45,602 nt of DNA from Denitratisoma sp. (lineage in GTDB: Bacteria; Pseudomonadota; Gammaproteobacteria; Burkholderiales; Rhodocyclaceae). Both the position numbers and the translations under genes were made by a program. The stretch lies in contig JAVSMO010000001.1 in the NCBI GenBank assembly GCA_032027165.1, positions 1,418,150-1,463,751 on the forward strand, written 5' to 3'. This document shows, one piece after another, positions 18,668 to 27,847 of the stretch (position 1 is its first letter; each line of letters starts with the position of its first letter). The notes beneath the pieces are model-generated. The model saw only the letters and a program-made list of their open reading frames with translations, had not been told where the DNA came from and made no database searches.

Positions 18668-18673
18668 TAGAAT
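18668..18673 (+). promoter_or_regulatory. Candidate -10 for pyrD
   Basis: TAGAAT ends six bases before the pyrD ATG at 18680, so a start seven bases downstream would fall on the ATG. No ribosome site precedes pyrD. No clear -35 is visible in the GC-rich upstream DNA. Confidence 0.4.
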
Positions 18674-18679
18674 CGCGCC

Positions 18680-19696
18680 ATGCTCTACGAATTCGCCCGC
18701 CCCTTCCTCTTCGCGCTCGACGCCGAAACCGCCCACGACCTGACCCTCGCCAGCCTGCGCACCGCACGTGCGCTGCACCTGCCCGTTGCCTGTGCCGCGC
18801 CGGCCGGCAAGCCGGTACGCGTGATGGGTCTGGAATTCCCCAACCGCATCGGCCTGGCCGCCGGCCTCGACAAGAACGGCGAGTGCATCGAGGGGCTCGC
18901 CGCACTGGGCTTCGGCCACATCGAGATCGGCACGGTGACGCCGCGCCCGCAGGCCGGCAATCCGAAGCCGCGCCTGTTTCGCCTGCCGCAACGGCGGGCC
19001 ATCATCAACCGCATGGGCTTCAACAACCACGGCGTCGACGCCCTCGTCGCCAACGTGCAGCGCGCCGCCTGGAAAGGCATTCTCGGCATCAACATCGGCA
19101 AGAACTTCGACACGCCGATCGAGCGCGCCGCCGACGACTACCTCGCCTGCCTGCGCAAGGTGTACGCTCATGCCAGCTACGTGACGGTGAACATCTCCTC
19201 GCCCAACACCAAGGACCTGCGCCAGCTGCAGGGTGAATCCGAACTCGACGGCCTGCTCGCCCCGCTCAAGCGCGAGCAGGAGTCCCTCGCCCAGCAGCAA
19301 GGCCGCTACGTGCCGCTGGCACTGAAAATCGCGCCGGATCTGGACGAGGCGCAGATCCTCGTCATCGCAGATTCCCTGCGCCGCCACCGCATCGACGCGG
19401 CCATCGCCACCAACACGACGGTCTCGCGCGCGGGCGTCGAACACCTCGCCCATGCCGGCGAGGCCGGCGGCCTCTCCGGCGCGCCGGTCTTCGAGAAGGC
19501 CACCCACGTGCTCGACGCCCTGTCCCACTACCTCGGCAATGAGATCCCGCTGATCGGCGTCGGCGGCGTCATGGACGGGAAGGCGGCACGCGCCAAGCTG
19601 GAGGCCGGTGCGCAGCTGGTGCAGCTCTACACCGGCCTCATCTACCGCGGCCCGGCGCTGGTGAAGGAAGCCATCGAGGCGACGCGGGATTTCTGA
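18680..19696 (+). CDS. pyrD: Dihydroorotate dehydrogenase (quinone), class 2
   Basis: The 338-residue flavoenzyme oxidises dihydroorotate to orotate in pyrimidine synthesis, passing electrons to membrane quinones. It has the N-terminal amphipathic helix of class 2 ([20 protein letters not shown]), [15 protein letters not shown], the class 2 catalytic Ser in [12 protein letters not shown] (S173 or S174), the GGLSGAP loop and the FMN phosphate site IGVGGV. The length matches E. coli PyrD. Ten bases separate it from ald. Confidence 0.97.
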   Translation: MLYEFARPFLFALDAETAHDLTLASLRTARALHLPVACAAPAGKPVRVMGLEFPNRIGLAAGLDKNGECIEGLAALGFGHIEIGTVTPRPQAGNPKPRLFRLPQRRAIINRMGFNNHGVDALVANVQRAAWKGILGINIGKNFDTPIERAADDYLACLRKVYAHASYVTVNISSPNTKDLRQLQGESELDGLLAPLKREQESLAQQQGRYVPLALKIAPDLDEAQILVIADSLRRHRIDAAIATNTTVSRAGVEHLAHAGEAGGLSGAPVFEKATHVLDALSHYLGNEIPLIGVGGVMDGKAARAKLEAGAQLVQLYTGLIYRGPALVKEAIEATRDF

Positions 19697-19706
19697 GGAG
19701 AGCACC

Positions 19707-20828
19707 ATGAAGGTCGGCGTCCCGAAGGAGATCAAGAACCACGAATACCGCGTCGGCCTGACGCCCGCCGGGGCGCACGCACTGACTTTGGCCGGCCATG
19801 AAGTCCTCGTCGAGGCGAATGCCGGTGCCCGCGTCGGCTTCGCCGACGCCGATTACGTAGCCGCCGGCGCCCGCATCGCGGCGAGCGCCGCCGAGGCCTA
19901 TGGCCGCGCGGACATGGTCGTCAAGGTCAAGGAACTGCAGGCGGCGGAATTCCCCCTGACGCGACCCGGCCAGCTGCTCTTCGCCTACCAGCACTTCGCC
20001 CCCGACCCCGACCTGCTGCAGCACGTCATCGACTGCGGCCTCTCCTGCGTCGCCTATGAAACCGTCGCCGATGCGCATGGCGAGCTGCCGCTGCTGGCGC
20101 CCATGTCGCGGGTGGCCGGCCGCCTCGCCCCGCAGGTCGGCGCCTGGGCCCTGCAGATGGCCAACGGCGGCTCCGGCGTGCTGCTCGGCGGCGTCGCCGG
20201 CGTGCCGCCGGGCAAGGTGGTCATCGTCGGCGCCGGCAACGTCGGCGCCAATGCCCTGCAGATCGCCGTCGGCATGGGCGCCCAGGTGACGGTCTTCGAC
20301 CGCGGCATCGAGAAGATCGCCGCGCTCGACCGCATCTACCGCGGCCGCATCACGACCTGCGTCGCCGACCCGCTCACGCTCGAGCACGCCATCGTCGACG
20401 CCGACCTCGTCATCGGCGCCGTGCTGATTCCCGGCAAGCTGTCGCCGAAGTGCATCTCGCGTGCGCTGCTGCGCAGGATGCGCCCCGGTTCGGTCGTCGT
20501 CGACGTCGGCATCGACCAGGGCGGCATCGCCGAAACCTCGCGGCCGACTTCACACACGAATCCGATCTTCGTCGAGGAAGACGTCGTGCACTACTGCGTG
20601 CCGAACATGCCCTCGGCGGTGGCGCGTACGGCAACGCTGGCGCTGACCCAGGCCACCCTGCCCCATGCCCTCAGGCTGGCCAACCTCGGACTGCGCCGGG
20701 CGCTCGAGGAGGACACCGGACTCATGGAGGGCTTGCAGGTGCATGCCGGCAAGGTGACCCACGCCGGTCTTGCCGAAGACACCGGGCGCGCCTTCACCCC
20801 TGCCCGGGATGCACTGAGAAATTCATAA
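19707..20828 (+). CDS. ald: Alanine dehydrogenase
   Basis: The 373-residue NAD-dependent enzyme interconverts alanine with pyruvate and ammonia. Visible are MKVGVPKEIKNHEYRVGLTP, the substrate Lys in MVVKVKELQ, the catalytic His in FAYQHFAPD, the Rossmann loop VVIVGAGNVGANAL and DVGIDQGG near the C-terminal domain. A GAGGAG ribosome site precedes the ATG. Sharing a transcript with pyrD (10-base gap) is likely but has no obvious functional logic beyond amino-nitrogen metabolism. Confidence 0.96.
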   Translation: MKVGVPKEIKNHEYRVGLTPAGAHALTLAGHEVLVEANAGARVGFADADYVAAGARIAASAAEAYGRADMVVKVKELQAAEFPLTRPGQLLFAYQHFAPDPDLLQHVIDCGLSCVAYETVADAHGELPLLAPMSRVAGRLAPQVGAWALQMANGGSGVLLGGVAGVPPGKVVIVGAGNVGANALQIAVGMGAQVTVFDRGIEKIAALDRIYRGRITTCVADPLTLEHAIVDADLVIGAVLIPGKLSPKCISRALLRRMRPGSVVVDVGIDQGGIAETSRPTSHTNPIFVEEDVVHYCVPNMPSAVARTATLALTQATLPHALRLANLGLRRALEEDTGLMEGLQVHAGKVTHAGLAEDTGRAFTPARDALRNS

Positions 20829-20856
20829 AAGTCATAAGCCTATAACCGCACCAGGG

Positions 20857-20885
20857 TTGTATGCTGCGCCGCGAAAAGCGATAAT
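20857..20885 (+). promoter_or_regulatory. Sigma-70 type promoter of the rsx operon
   Basis: TTGTAT (20857-20862) and GATAAT (20880-20885) are exactly 17 bases apart and lie 26 bases before the rsxA ATG. No ribosome site is obvious ahead of rsxA. Confidence 0.6.
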
Positions 20886-20911
20886 TTGCGGTCGCGATCC
20901 AGCACTCCCAA

Positions 20912-21493
20912 ATGACCGGCTATCTCTTCATCGTCATCGGCGCCGTTCTCGTCAATAACGTCGTCTTCGGCCGCGTCCTCGGCCTGTGCCCCTTCATGGG
21001 CGTCTCGAAGAAGCTGGAGACGGCCATCGGCATGAGCGCGGCCACCACCTTCGTGCTGACCGTCGCCTCAGGCGCGTCCTATCTGATCGACCGCTACCTG
21101 CTGCTGCCGAACGGCCTCGAATACCTGCGCACCCTGTCCTTCATCGTCGTCATCGCCGGCCTGGTGCAGCTCACCGAAATGGTGATTCAGAAGACCAGCC
21201 CGCTGCTGCACCAAGTGCTCGGCATCTACCTGCCCCTCATCACCACCAACTGCGCCGTGCTCGGCGTGCCGCTGCTCAACATCGCCTTCAAGCACAATCT
21301 GCTCGAATCGCTGCTGTTCGGCTTCGGCAGCGCGGTGGGCTTCTCGCTGGCGCTGGTGCTGTTCGGCAGCCTGCGCGAGCGGCTCGAGGGCGCCGACGTG
21401 CCCCTGCCGTTCCGCGGCACGGCCATCGCCATGATCACCGCCGGCCTGATGAGCATCGCCTTCATGGGCTTCGCCGGGCTGGACAAGTACTGA
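20912..21493 (+). CDS. rsxA: Rnf/Rsx electron-transport complex subunit A
   Basis: The 193-residue integral membrane protein has six predicted helices and family strings [20 protein letters not shown] and [16 protein letters not shown]. RsxA/RnfA pairs with RsxE to form the pseudo-symmetric membrane core, with a cysteine-held [2Fe-2S] centre between them; the Cys residues in GLCPF and TNCAVL are in place. The complex couples ferredoxin/NADH electron transfer to ion movement, and in E. coli also helps reset SoxR. First gene of the operon; its stop shares a base with the rsxB start. Confidence 0.96.
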   Translation: MTGYLFIVIGAVLVNNVVFGRVLGLCPFMGVSKKLETAIGMSAATTFVLTVASGASYLIDRYLLLPNGLEYLRTLSFIVVIAGLVQLTEMVIQKTSPLLHQVLGIYLPLITTNCAVLGVPLLNIAFKHNLLESLLFGFGSAVGFSLALVLFGSLRERLEGADVPLPFRGTAIAMITAGLMSIAFMGFAGLDKY

Positions 21494-22050
21494 TGTTGAC
21501 TGCGCTGCTCGTCATGGCCGGCATCGCATTGGTGCTCGGTGCGATGCTCGGTTTCGCCTCCGTCCGCTTCAAGGTCAAGGGCGATCCGCTGGTGGACAAG
21601 ATCGACGCCATCCTGCCGCAGACGCAATGCGGCCAGTGCGGCTTCCCCGGCTGCAAGCCCTACGCCCAGGCCATCGCCAAAGGCGAGGCCGAGATCAACC
21701 AGTGCCCGCCCGGCGGCGAGGAAGGCATCCGCAAGCTGGCCGACCTCCTCGGCAAGGAATTCAAGCCGCTCTCCGCCGAGCACGGCGTGGAAAAGCCGAA
21801 GCAGGTGGCCGTCATCGACGAGGCCCTGTGCATCGGCTGCACGCTGTGCACCCAGGCCTGCCCGGTGGACGCCATCGTCGGCGCGGCCAAGCAGATGCAC
21901 ACCATCGTCGCGCCGCTGTGCACCGGCTGCGAGCTGTGCGTGCCGCCCTGCCCGGTCGACTGCATCCGCATGGTGCCGGTGCCGGAGACGGTGGAGACCT
22001 GGAAGTGGAAATACCCGGTGGTGACCATCAGGCTGAAGGAGCCGGCCTGA
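21493..22050 (+). CDS. rsxB: Rnf/Rsx complex subunit B, multi-cluster ferredoxin
   Basis: The 185-residue protein has one N-terminal membrane anchor (about 1-22), an Fe-S domain with [14 protein letters not shown] and a following NQC, and two ferredoxin motifs, [16 protein letters not shown] and [16 protein letters not shown]. That makes three probable [4Fe-4S] clusters carrying electrons between the soluble donor and the membrane core. Translationally linked to both neighbours (TGATG junction at each end). Confidence 0.96.
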   Translation: MLTALLVMAGIALVLGAMLGFASVRFKVKGDPLVDKIDAILPQTQCGQCGFPGCKPYAQAIAKGEAEINQCPPGGEEGIRKLADLLGKEFKPLSAEHGVEKPKQVAVIDEALCIGCTLCTQACPVDAIVGAAKQMHTIVAPLCTGCELCVPPCPVDCIRMVPVPETVETWKWKYPVVTIRLKEPA

Positions 22051-23747
22051 TGCTCGCCAGCCTGTTCAAGTTCAGGGGCGGCGTCAAGCCGGCCTCGCAC
22101 AAGGACGAATCGACGCGCGCGCCCATCGTGCGCGCGCCGCTGCCGGCTCGGCTGGTCGTGCCGCTGCGCCAGAGTGCGGGCGGCACGCCGCTGCCGCTGG
22201 TTAAGGCGGGACAGAAGGTGCTCAAGGGCGAACGCATCGGCGCGCCCGAGGGCAGCTTTTCCGCCGCCATCCACGCCCCCACCTCGGGGACCGTCCTGTC
22301 GATCGAACACCGCATGCTGCCGCATCCCTCGGGCCTGTCGGCGCCCTGCGTGGTGATCGAGCCGGACGGCGAGGAGCGCTGGATCGAGCGCGTGCCGGCA
22401 AACTACGCGGCGGAATCCCCGGACGCCCTGCGCGACCTGCTGCGCGACTCGGGCATCGTCGGCCTCGGCGGCGCCACCTTCCCCAGCCACCTCAAGCTGA
22501 AGCCGGGCGCTTCCGGCCGCATCGGCAACCTGATCGTCAACGGCGCCGAATGCGAGCCGTGGATCACGTGCGACGACCTGCTGATGCGCGAGCGGGCCGG
22601 GGACATCGTGCGCGGCATCGCCATCCTCCGCCACATCGCCTCGGCGGAGCGCGTGCTGATCGGCATCGAGGACAACAAGCCGCAGGCCATCGCCGCCATG
22701 CGCGCCGCAACCGCCCGATCGGAAGGCATCGAAGTCGTGCCGGTGCCGACGCGCTACCCGGCCGGCGGCGAGAAGCAGCTGATCCGCGTGCTCACCGGCA
22801 TCGAGATACCCTACGGCCGCATCGGCCCCGAGTTCGGCGTGCAATGCTTCAATGTCGGCACCGCCTGGAGCGTGCACCGCGCCGTCGAACTGGGCGAACC
22901 GCTCGTCTCGCGCATCGTCACGCTCACCGGCAACGTCGAACGGCCGGGGAATTTCGAAGTGCTGATCGGCACGCCGATCGACGACCTGCTCGCGCTGGTC
23001 GGGCCAAAAGGCGATACCGATCGCTACGTCATGGGCGGCCCGATGATGGGCTTCACCCTGCCGCGCACCGACCTGCCGGTCACCAAGGCGGCCAACTGCA
23101 TCCTCGCCGCCAGTCCGGCGCTGTTTCCGCCGCCGGGCCAGGAAATGCCCTGCATTCGCTGCGGCGCCTGCACCCGCGCCTGCCCGGCCGAGCTGCAGCC
23201 GCACGAGCTGTACTGGTTCTCGCGCGCGAAGAACTTCGGCAAGGCGCAGGAATACCACATCTTCGACTGCATCGAATGCGGCTGCTGCGCCTACGTCTGC
23301 CCCTCGAACATCCGCCTGGTGGACTACTATCGCTTCGCCAAGACCTCGATGCGCGCGCTGGAACGCGAGAAGAACGCCTCCGACGCGGCGCGCCTGCGCT
23401 TCGAATTCCGCAATTTCCGCACCGAGCGCGAACAGAAGGAAAAGGCCGAGCGCCTCGCCGCCAAGACCGCCGCCGCCCGGCAGGCCATCGCCGGCGGCGA
23501 GAAGCCGGCCGCCGCCGCGCCATCTCCGGCCGCGGCGGAACAAACGCCGGCGTTGCCGCATCTGGACGAAGCCAAGAAGGCATTGATCGCCGCGGCCGTC
23601 GAACGCGCCCGCGCGCAGAAGGAAGGCGTGCAGCCGAAGAACACCGACAACCTGGCACCGGAAAAACAGGCCGAGATCCGCGAGATCGAGGCGCGCCGCG
23701 CCAAGGTGCGCGAGATCGCCAAGACCCCCCCCGAGGAACCGGTATAA
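22050..23747 (+). CDS. rsxC: Rnf/Rsx complex subunit C, NADH/FMN-binding
   Basis: The 565-residue subunit opens with FRGGVKPASHKDE and a biotinyl-like fold (VLKGERIGAPEG). It continues with the flavin/NADH-binding core, including GLGGATFPSHLKL and NGAECEPWITCDD. Two ferredoxin motifs follow, CIRCGACTRACP (from residue 368) and CIECGCCAYVCP (from 407). The C-terminal 120 residues are Ala/Lys/Glu-rich and coiled-coil-like, as in gammaproteobacterial RsxC but shorter. It is the NAD(H)-reactive peripheral subunit. Confidence 0.95.
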   Translation: MLASLFKFRGGVKPASHKDESTRAPIVRAPLPARLVVPLRQSAGGTPLPLVKAGQKVLKGERIGAPEGSFSAAIHAPTSGTVLSIEHRMLPHPSGLSAPCVVIEPDGEERWIERVPANYAAESPDALRDLLRDSGIVGLGGATFPSHLKLKPGASGRIGNLIVNGAECEPWITCDDLLMRERAGDIVRGIAILRHIASAERVLIGIEDNKPQAIAAMRAATARSEGIEVVPVPTRYPAGGEKQLIRVLTGIEIPYGRIGPEFGVQCFNVGTAWSVHRAVELGEPLVSRIVTLTGNVERPGNFEVLIGTPIDDLLALVGPKGDTDRYVMGGPMMGFTLPRTDLPVTKAANCILAASPALFPPPGQEMPCIRCGACTRACPAELQPHELYWFSRAKNFGKAQEYHIFDCIECGCCAYVCPSNIRLVDYYRFAKTSMRALEREKNASDAARLRFEFRNFRTEREQKEKAERLAAKTAAARQAIAGGEKPAAAAPSPAAAEQTPALPHLDEAKKALIAAAVERARAQKEGVQPKNTDNLAPEKQAEIREIEARRAKVREIAKTPPEEPV

Positions 23748-23750
23748 AAA

Positions 23751-24779
23751 ATGAACGGCACCTCCCCCCATCTGCATTTGCCCATCAGCGTCCGGCTCAT
23801 CATGTTCAAGGTGCTGGCCGCCCTCGTGCCCGGCATCGCGGTCTACGTCTGGTTCTTCGGCGCGGCCATCCTCGTACAGATCGCCCTGGCGTCCGCCGCG
23901 GCGCTGGCCGGCGAGGCGGCCATGCTCAGGCTGCGCGGCAAGCCGGTCGGCCTGTTCCTCTCCGACGGCAGCGCCCTGGTGACGGCCTGGCTGATCGCAC
24001 TGACCTTCCCGCCCATCGCGCCATGGTGGCTCACCGTCTCGGCCACCCTGTTCGCCATCGTCGTCGCCAAGCACCTCTACGGCGGCCTCGGCCAGAACCC
24101 CTTCAACCCGGCGATGGTCGCCTTCTGCGTCTCGATCATCGCCTTCCCGGCCCTGATGTCGAAGTGGCCGGCGGTCGGATTCACCGATTTCTCCGCGCAG
24201 ATGGCCGTCGTCTTCCAAAGTCAGTCCGCGCAGGACGCCGTGACGATGGCCACGCCCCTCGACGCCCTGCGCACCCAGTTGCACGTACCGGAGGCGCGCG
24301 CCACCGTGGCCGGCGTGCTCGGCTCGCACGCCAGCTTCGGCAACATCGGCGGCAAGGGCTGGGAGTGGATCGCGCTGGCCTACCTTCTCGGCGGCCTCTG
24401 GCTGCTGCAGCAGCGCGTCATCACCTGGCACGTGCCGGTCGCCTTCCTCGGCGTGCTGGCGCTGATCGCCGGCGGCTTCAGCCTGGCCAACCCGGACCGC
24501 TATGCCGGCCCGGTCTTCCACGTCGTCACCGGCGGCGCCATGCTGGGTGCCTTCTTCATCCTCACCGATCCGGTGTCCGGCGCGACGACGCCGCGCGGCA
24601 AGCTGATCTTCGCCGCCGGGGTGGCCCTCCTCGCCTGGATCATCCGCACCTTCGGCGCCTACCCCGACGGCATGGCCTTCGGCGTGCTGCTGATGAACCT
24701 GTGCGTGCCGCTGATCGACATGGGCACCCAGCCGCCGGTGTTCGGGCACAAGGACGAGCAGAAGGGCGGAACGCCATGA
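23751..24779 (+). CDS. rsxD: Rnf/Rsx complex subunit D
   Basis: The 342-residue membrane protein has the family start SPHLHLPISVRLIMFKVLAA and about ten helices. SGATTPRG carries the Thr (T279) that binds FMN covalently in RnfD. It shares fold with NqrB and is thought to take part in ion translocation. The gene starts four bases after rsxC and overlaps rsxG by ATGA. A perfect GACTGACTT-type motif (reverse strand) lies inside it at 24218. Confidence 0.96.
   Translation: MNGTSPHLHLPISVRLIMFKVLAALVPGIAVYVWFFGAAILVQIALASAAALAGEAAMLRLRGKPVGLFLSDGSALVTAWLIALTFPPIAPWWLTVSATLFAIVVAKHLYGGLGQNPFNPAMVAFCVSIIAFPALMSKWPAVGFTDFSAQMAVVFQSQSAQDAVTMATPLDALRTQLHVPEARATVAGVLGSHASFGNIGGKGWEWIALAYLLGGLWLLQQRVITWHVPVAFLGVLALIAGGFSLANPDRYAGPVFHVVTGGAMLGAFFILTDPVSGATTPRGKLIFAAGVALLAWIIRTFGAYPDGMAFGVLLMNLCVPLIDMGTQPPVFGHKDEQKGGTP
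24218..24226 (-). repeat. GACTGACTT motif copy (in rsxD)
   Basis: The minus strand reads CGGACTGACTTTGG. In the gene it forces the codons AGT CAG TCC, with AGT being a rare serine choice in this GC-rich DNA. Confidence 0.5.
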
Positions 24780-25462
24780 CCGAGCGGAATGCCGCCCGCG
24801 CCTCCCTGCGCACCGCCGCCATCCTGACGGTATTCACCGCGGTGTTCACCACGCTCATGGCGGCGACCTACAAGGCCACCAAGCCGGCCATCGACGCCAG
24901 CGCCGAGGCGGAGAAGATGAAACTGGTGGGCGAGGTCCTGCCCGCCGCCCTCTACGACAATGCGCTGCTGGCAGACTGGGTCGACGTCGCGCCGCGCGCC
25001 GGGCTCGGCCTCGCCGCGCAGGACGACCCGGTACGCCTGTTCCGCGCGCGCAAGGCCGGCGCGCCGGCGGCCCTGGTGTTCGAGGCGGTGGCGCCGGACG
25101 GCTACGGCGGCCGCATCCGCCTGCTCGTGGCCGTCGGCGCCGACGACCGCGTGATCGGCGTGCGCGTGGTCAGCCACAAGGAGACGCCGGGGCTGGGCGA
25201 CTACATCGACCCGAAGAAGGACCGCAACAAGGCCTCGCCCTGGATACGCCAGTTCGATGCCAGGGGCTTCGGCGAGGTGGCCGCGGCCGACTGGAAGGTG
25301 AGCAAGGACGGCGGCCGCTTCGACGCCCGCACCGGCGCCACCATCAGCGCCCGCGCCGTCACCAACGCGGTGCGCCGCGCCCTGCAGTTCGCCGCCGGCC
25401 ACCGCGACAGCCTCTACGCACTTCCGGCACAATCGAAGCTGGAGGAGGAAGGCAAACCATGA
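24776..25462 (+). CDS. rsxG: Rnf/Rsx complex subunit G, covalent FMN
   Basis: The 228-residue protein has one N-terminal membrane helix (about 10-32) and a periplasmic FMN-binding domain. The flavin attachment motif is TGATISARAVTNAV with T189 as the bonded Thr. The conserved HKETPGLGD loop is also present. It relays electrons across the periplasmic face between RsxD and the RsxA/E core. Both ends overlap neighbours by four bases. Confidence 0.96.
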   Translation: MTERNAARASLRTAAILTVFTAVFTTLMAATYKATKPAIDASAEAEKMKLVGEVLPAALYDNALLADWVDVAPRAGLGLAAQDDPVRLFRARKAGAPAALVFEAVAPDGYGGRIRLLVAVGADDRVIGVRVVSHKETPGLGDYIDPKKDRNKASPWIRQFDARGFGEVAAADWKVSKDGGRFDARTGATISARAVTNAVRRALQFAAGHRDSLYALPAQSKLEEEGKP

Positions 25463-26127
25463 GCACATTCCGCGACATCGCCCACAACGGCATCTGGAAG
25501 CAGAACACCAGCCTGGTGCAGCTGCTCGGCCTCTGTCCGCTGCTCGCCGTCAGCACCTCTTTCGTGAATGGCGTCAGCCTGGGACTGGCCACCATACTCG
25601 TCATGGCGCTGGCGAGCGGCGTGGTGGCCAGCGTGCGCAGCTTCATCCCGCACGAGATCCGCATCCCGGTGTTCATCCTCATCATCGCCGCCCTGGTGAC
25701 GATGGTGGACCTCGCCATGAACGCCTGGCTGCACGAGCTGTATCTGGTGCTCGGCATCTTCATCCCGCTCATCGTGGTTAACTGCATCGTGCTGGCCCGC
25801 GTCGAGGCCTTCGCCGCCAAGAACACGCCGCTGGTCGCCGCCTGGGACGGCGCCATGATGGGCGTCGGCATGGTGGTGGCCATCGCCGTGCTGGGCGGCC
25901 TGCGCGAGATCATCGGCACCGGCTTGCTGTTCACCGGCATCGAGATGGTGATTCCCGGCACGCGCGCCCTGCAGCTGCTGCCGGCGGATTACCCCGGCTT
26001 CCTGGTCGCCATCCTGCCGCCCGGCGCCTTCCTCGTCCTCGGCTTCATGGTCGCCGGACGCAACTGGCTGGACGCCCGCGCCGAGCAACGCGCCCGCCTG
26101 GCGGCGCCCGCCCAGGCTGCCGCCTGA
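25459..26127 (+). CDS. rsxE: Rnf/Rsx complex subunit E
   Basis: The 222-residue, six-helix membrane protein shows NGIWKQNTSLVQLLGLCPLLAV at its start and VNCIVLARVEAFAAKN in the core, with the paired cysteines expected for the RsxA/RsxE [2Fe-2S] centre. It completes the order rsxABCDGE, the same as in E. coli, and nth starts nine bases after its stop. Confidence 0.96.
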   Translation: MSTFRDIAHNGIWKQNTSLVQLLGLCPLLAVSTSFVNGVSLGLATILVMALASGVVASVRSFIPHEIRIPVFILIIAALVTMVDLAMNAWLHELYLVLGIFIPLIVVNCIVLARVEAFAAKNTPLVAAWDGAMMGVGMVVAIAVLGGLREIIGTGLLFTGIEMVIPGTRALQLLPADYPGFLVAILPPGAFLVLGFMVAGRNWLDARAEQRARLAAPAQAAA

Positions 26128-26135
26128 ATGCCGCG

Positions 26136-26771
26136 ATGAGCCCGAAGAAAATCCGCACGATCTTCGAGCGCTTCGCGCAGGCCAATCCCGCCCCGACTAC
26201 CGAACTCGAATACAAGACGCCCTACCAGCTGCTGGTGGCGGTGATCCTCTCCGCGCAGGCCACCGACAAGAGCGTAAACCTCGCCACGCGCGAGCTGTTC
26301 AAGGCGGCCGGCACGCCGCAGAAGATGGCGCGCCTCGGCGAGGCGGGGCTGACGCCCTACATCAGCCGCATCGGCCTCTACAAGTCGAAGGCGAAGAACG
26401 TCGCCGCCATGTCGCAGATCCTGCTCGACCGGTACGGCGGCGAGGTGCCGCACGACCGCGCCGCGCTGGAGGCGCTGCCCGGGGTCGGCCGCAAGACCGC
26501 CAACGTGGTGCTGAACACCCTCTTCGGCGAACCGGCCATCGCCGTGGACACCCACGTCTTCCGCCTGTCCAACCGCAGCCGCCTCGCCCCCGGCAAGGAC
26601 GTGCGCGAGGTGGAGGAGAAACTGCTCAAGGCCGTCCCCGCCGAATTCCGCCACAACGCCCACCACTGGCTGATCCTGCACGGCCGCTACGTCTGCAAGG
26701 CCCTGAAGCCGGACTGCCCGCACTGCCTCATCAACGACCTGTGCGAATGGCCGGAGAAAACCGCGGGATGA
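26136..26771 (+). CDS. nth: Endonuclease III
   Basis: The 211-residue bifunctional glycosylase/AP lyase removes oxidised pyrimidines. Helix-hairpin-helix LPGVGRKTANVV carries catalytic K120, and D138 lies in AIAVDTHVFR; both numbers and the total length equal those of E. coli Nth. The C-terminal [4Fe-4S] loop has the C-x6-C-x2-C-x5-C spacing (CKALKPDCPHCLINDLC). Following rsxE directly is a conserved arrangement that links redox control and repair. Its stop overlaps the FIST gene start. Confidence 0.97.
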   Translation: MSPKKIRTIFERFAQANPAPTTELEYKTPYQLLVAVILSAQATDKSVNLATRELFKAAGTPQKMARLGEAGLTPYISRIGLYKSKAKNVAAMSQILLDRYGGEVPHDRAALEALPGVGRKTANVVLNTLFGEPAIAVDTHVFRLSNRSRLAPGKDVREVEEKLLKAVPAEFRHNAHHWLILHGRYVCKALKPDCPHCLINDLCEWPEKTAG

Positions 26772-27847
26772 TCGCTACAGCCTTGGCCTCGGCCGACAAG
26801 GCCGACCCGGAACTGGCCGCCGATGTCGTGCGCGCGGCGCTCGCCCGCGCCGGCGCCGGCATCGCCCGCAGCGTGCTGCTCTTCCTCAGCACGGACTTCG
26901 TGCACCAGGCCCACGCCGCCGTGCTGGCCGCCTCGCGCGCCGCGCACTGCCTGCAGGTGACCGGCTGCACCGCGCCGGGCGTGCTCACCGAGGAGGACTG
27001 GGTGCTCGACCGCCCTGCCGCCTGCGCCATGGTCTTCGGCGGCGACTGCGGACTGGCGGCGCATCCCGAGGCGGGCGCCCCGCTGCTCAGCCTGGCCACG
27101 CCGGCCACGGCCGTCCGCGGCTGGCTGTCGAACGGCGGAGAACGCTATGGCCTGCTGTCGACCGACAACAGCGCGCACGGCGCCGGGCGCATCTGGTGCC
27201 ACGGCAAGATGGCCGTCGACGGACGCTGCGAAACGGCCATCGCCGGTGCCCGCGCCGCCATCGGCGTCTCGCGCGGCATGCGCATCCTCGGCGAGCCGCG
27301 CCCGGTAACCTGCAACGGCCGCGACGTGCTGAAAGCCGGAGAACATCCCGCGCTCAATGCGCTGCTGCGCGAGCTGCCCCTGGAGATGCGGGAAATGGAG
27401 AAGCTGCCCTTCCACCTCCTGGCGGCCGGCATCGTCAAGGGCCGGCCGGAAGGCGCCATCGAGGAAGGCCGCTTCACCCTGGTGCCGATCATCGCCGCCA
27501 GCCACGACGAGCGCTCGGTCACGCTGACGCTGCCGCTGGACGACGGCGACCGGGTTTTCTGGGCGATGCGGCAGGGCCTGGCGGCGGAAAGCGACATGCG
27601 GCGCCTCGCCGAGGATCTGTCGGGAAAGCTCGGTGCGGCGCCGGACTTCGGCCTGCTCTTCTCCTGCCTCGGCCGCGGCCCCTACTTCTTCGGCGGCGAG
27701 GACCGCGACCTGGCGGTAGTCAGGGAGCGCTTCCCGGGGATGCCGCTGATCGGCGCCTACGGCGGCGGCCAGATCGCGCCGCTCATCGACGGCAACGAGC
27801 AGGTTCACAACGCCGCCGTGCTTTCGCTCTTCGCCGCCGATGTTTAA
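26768..27847 (+). CDS. FIST N/C-domain protein
   Basis: The 359-residue soluble protein has the two parts of the FIST family: an N-terminal domain with LLFLSTDFVHQAHAAV and TGCTAPGVLTEEDW, and a C-terminal domain with LLFSCLGRGPYFFGGEDRD and GAYGGGQIAPL. FIST domains are proposed small-ligand (possibly amino acid) sensors and often accompany signalling modules. Here it stands alone, with no kinase or cyclase domain. ATGA overlap with nth and eight-base overlap with the DUF1841 gene place it in the rsx-nth transcript. Confidence 0.88.
   Translation: MIATALASADKADPELAADVVRAALARAGAGIARSVLLFLSTDFVHQAHAAVLAASRAAHCLQVTGCTAPGVLTEEDWVLDRPAACAMVFGGDCGLAAHPEAGAPLLSLATPATAVRGWLSNGGERYGLLSTDNSAHGAGRIWCHGKMAVDGRCETAIAGARAAIGVSRGMRILGEPRPVTCNGRDVLKAGEHPALNALLRELPLEMREMEKLPFHLLAAGIVKGRPEGAIEEGRFTLVPIIAASHDERSVTLTLPLDDGDRVFWAMRQGLAAESDMRRLAEDLSGKLGAAPDFGLLFSCLGRGPYFFGGEDRDLAVVRERFPGMPLIGAYGGGQIAPLIDGNEQVHNAAVLSLFAADV

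Noticed and set aside
21660..24749. A 1029-codon minus-strand open frame opposite rsxB, rsxC and rsxD
   Set aside because: Shadow of the rsx reading frames; low-complexity His/Gly/Asp/Arg-rich product.
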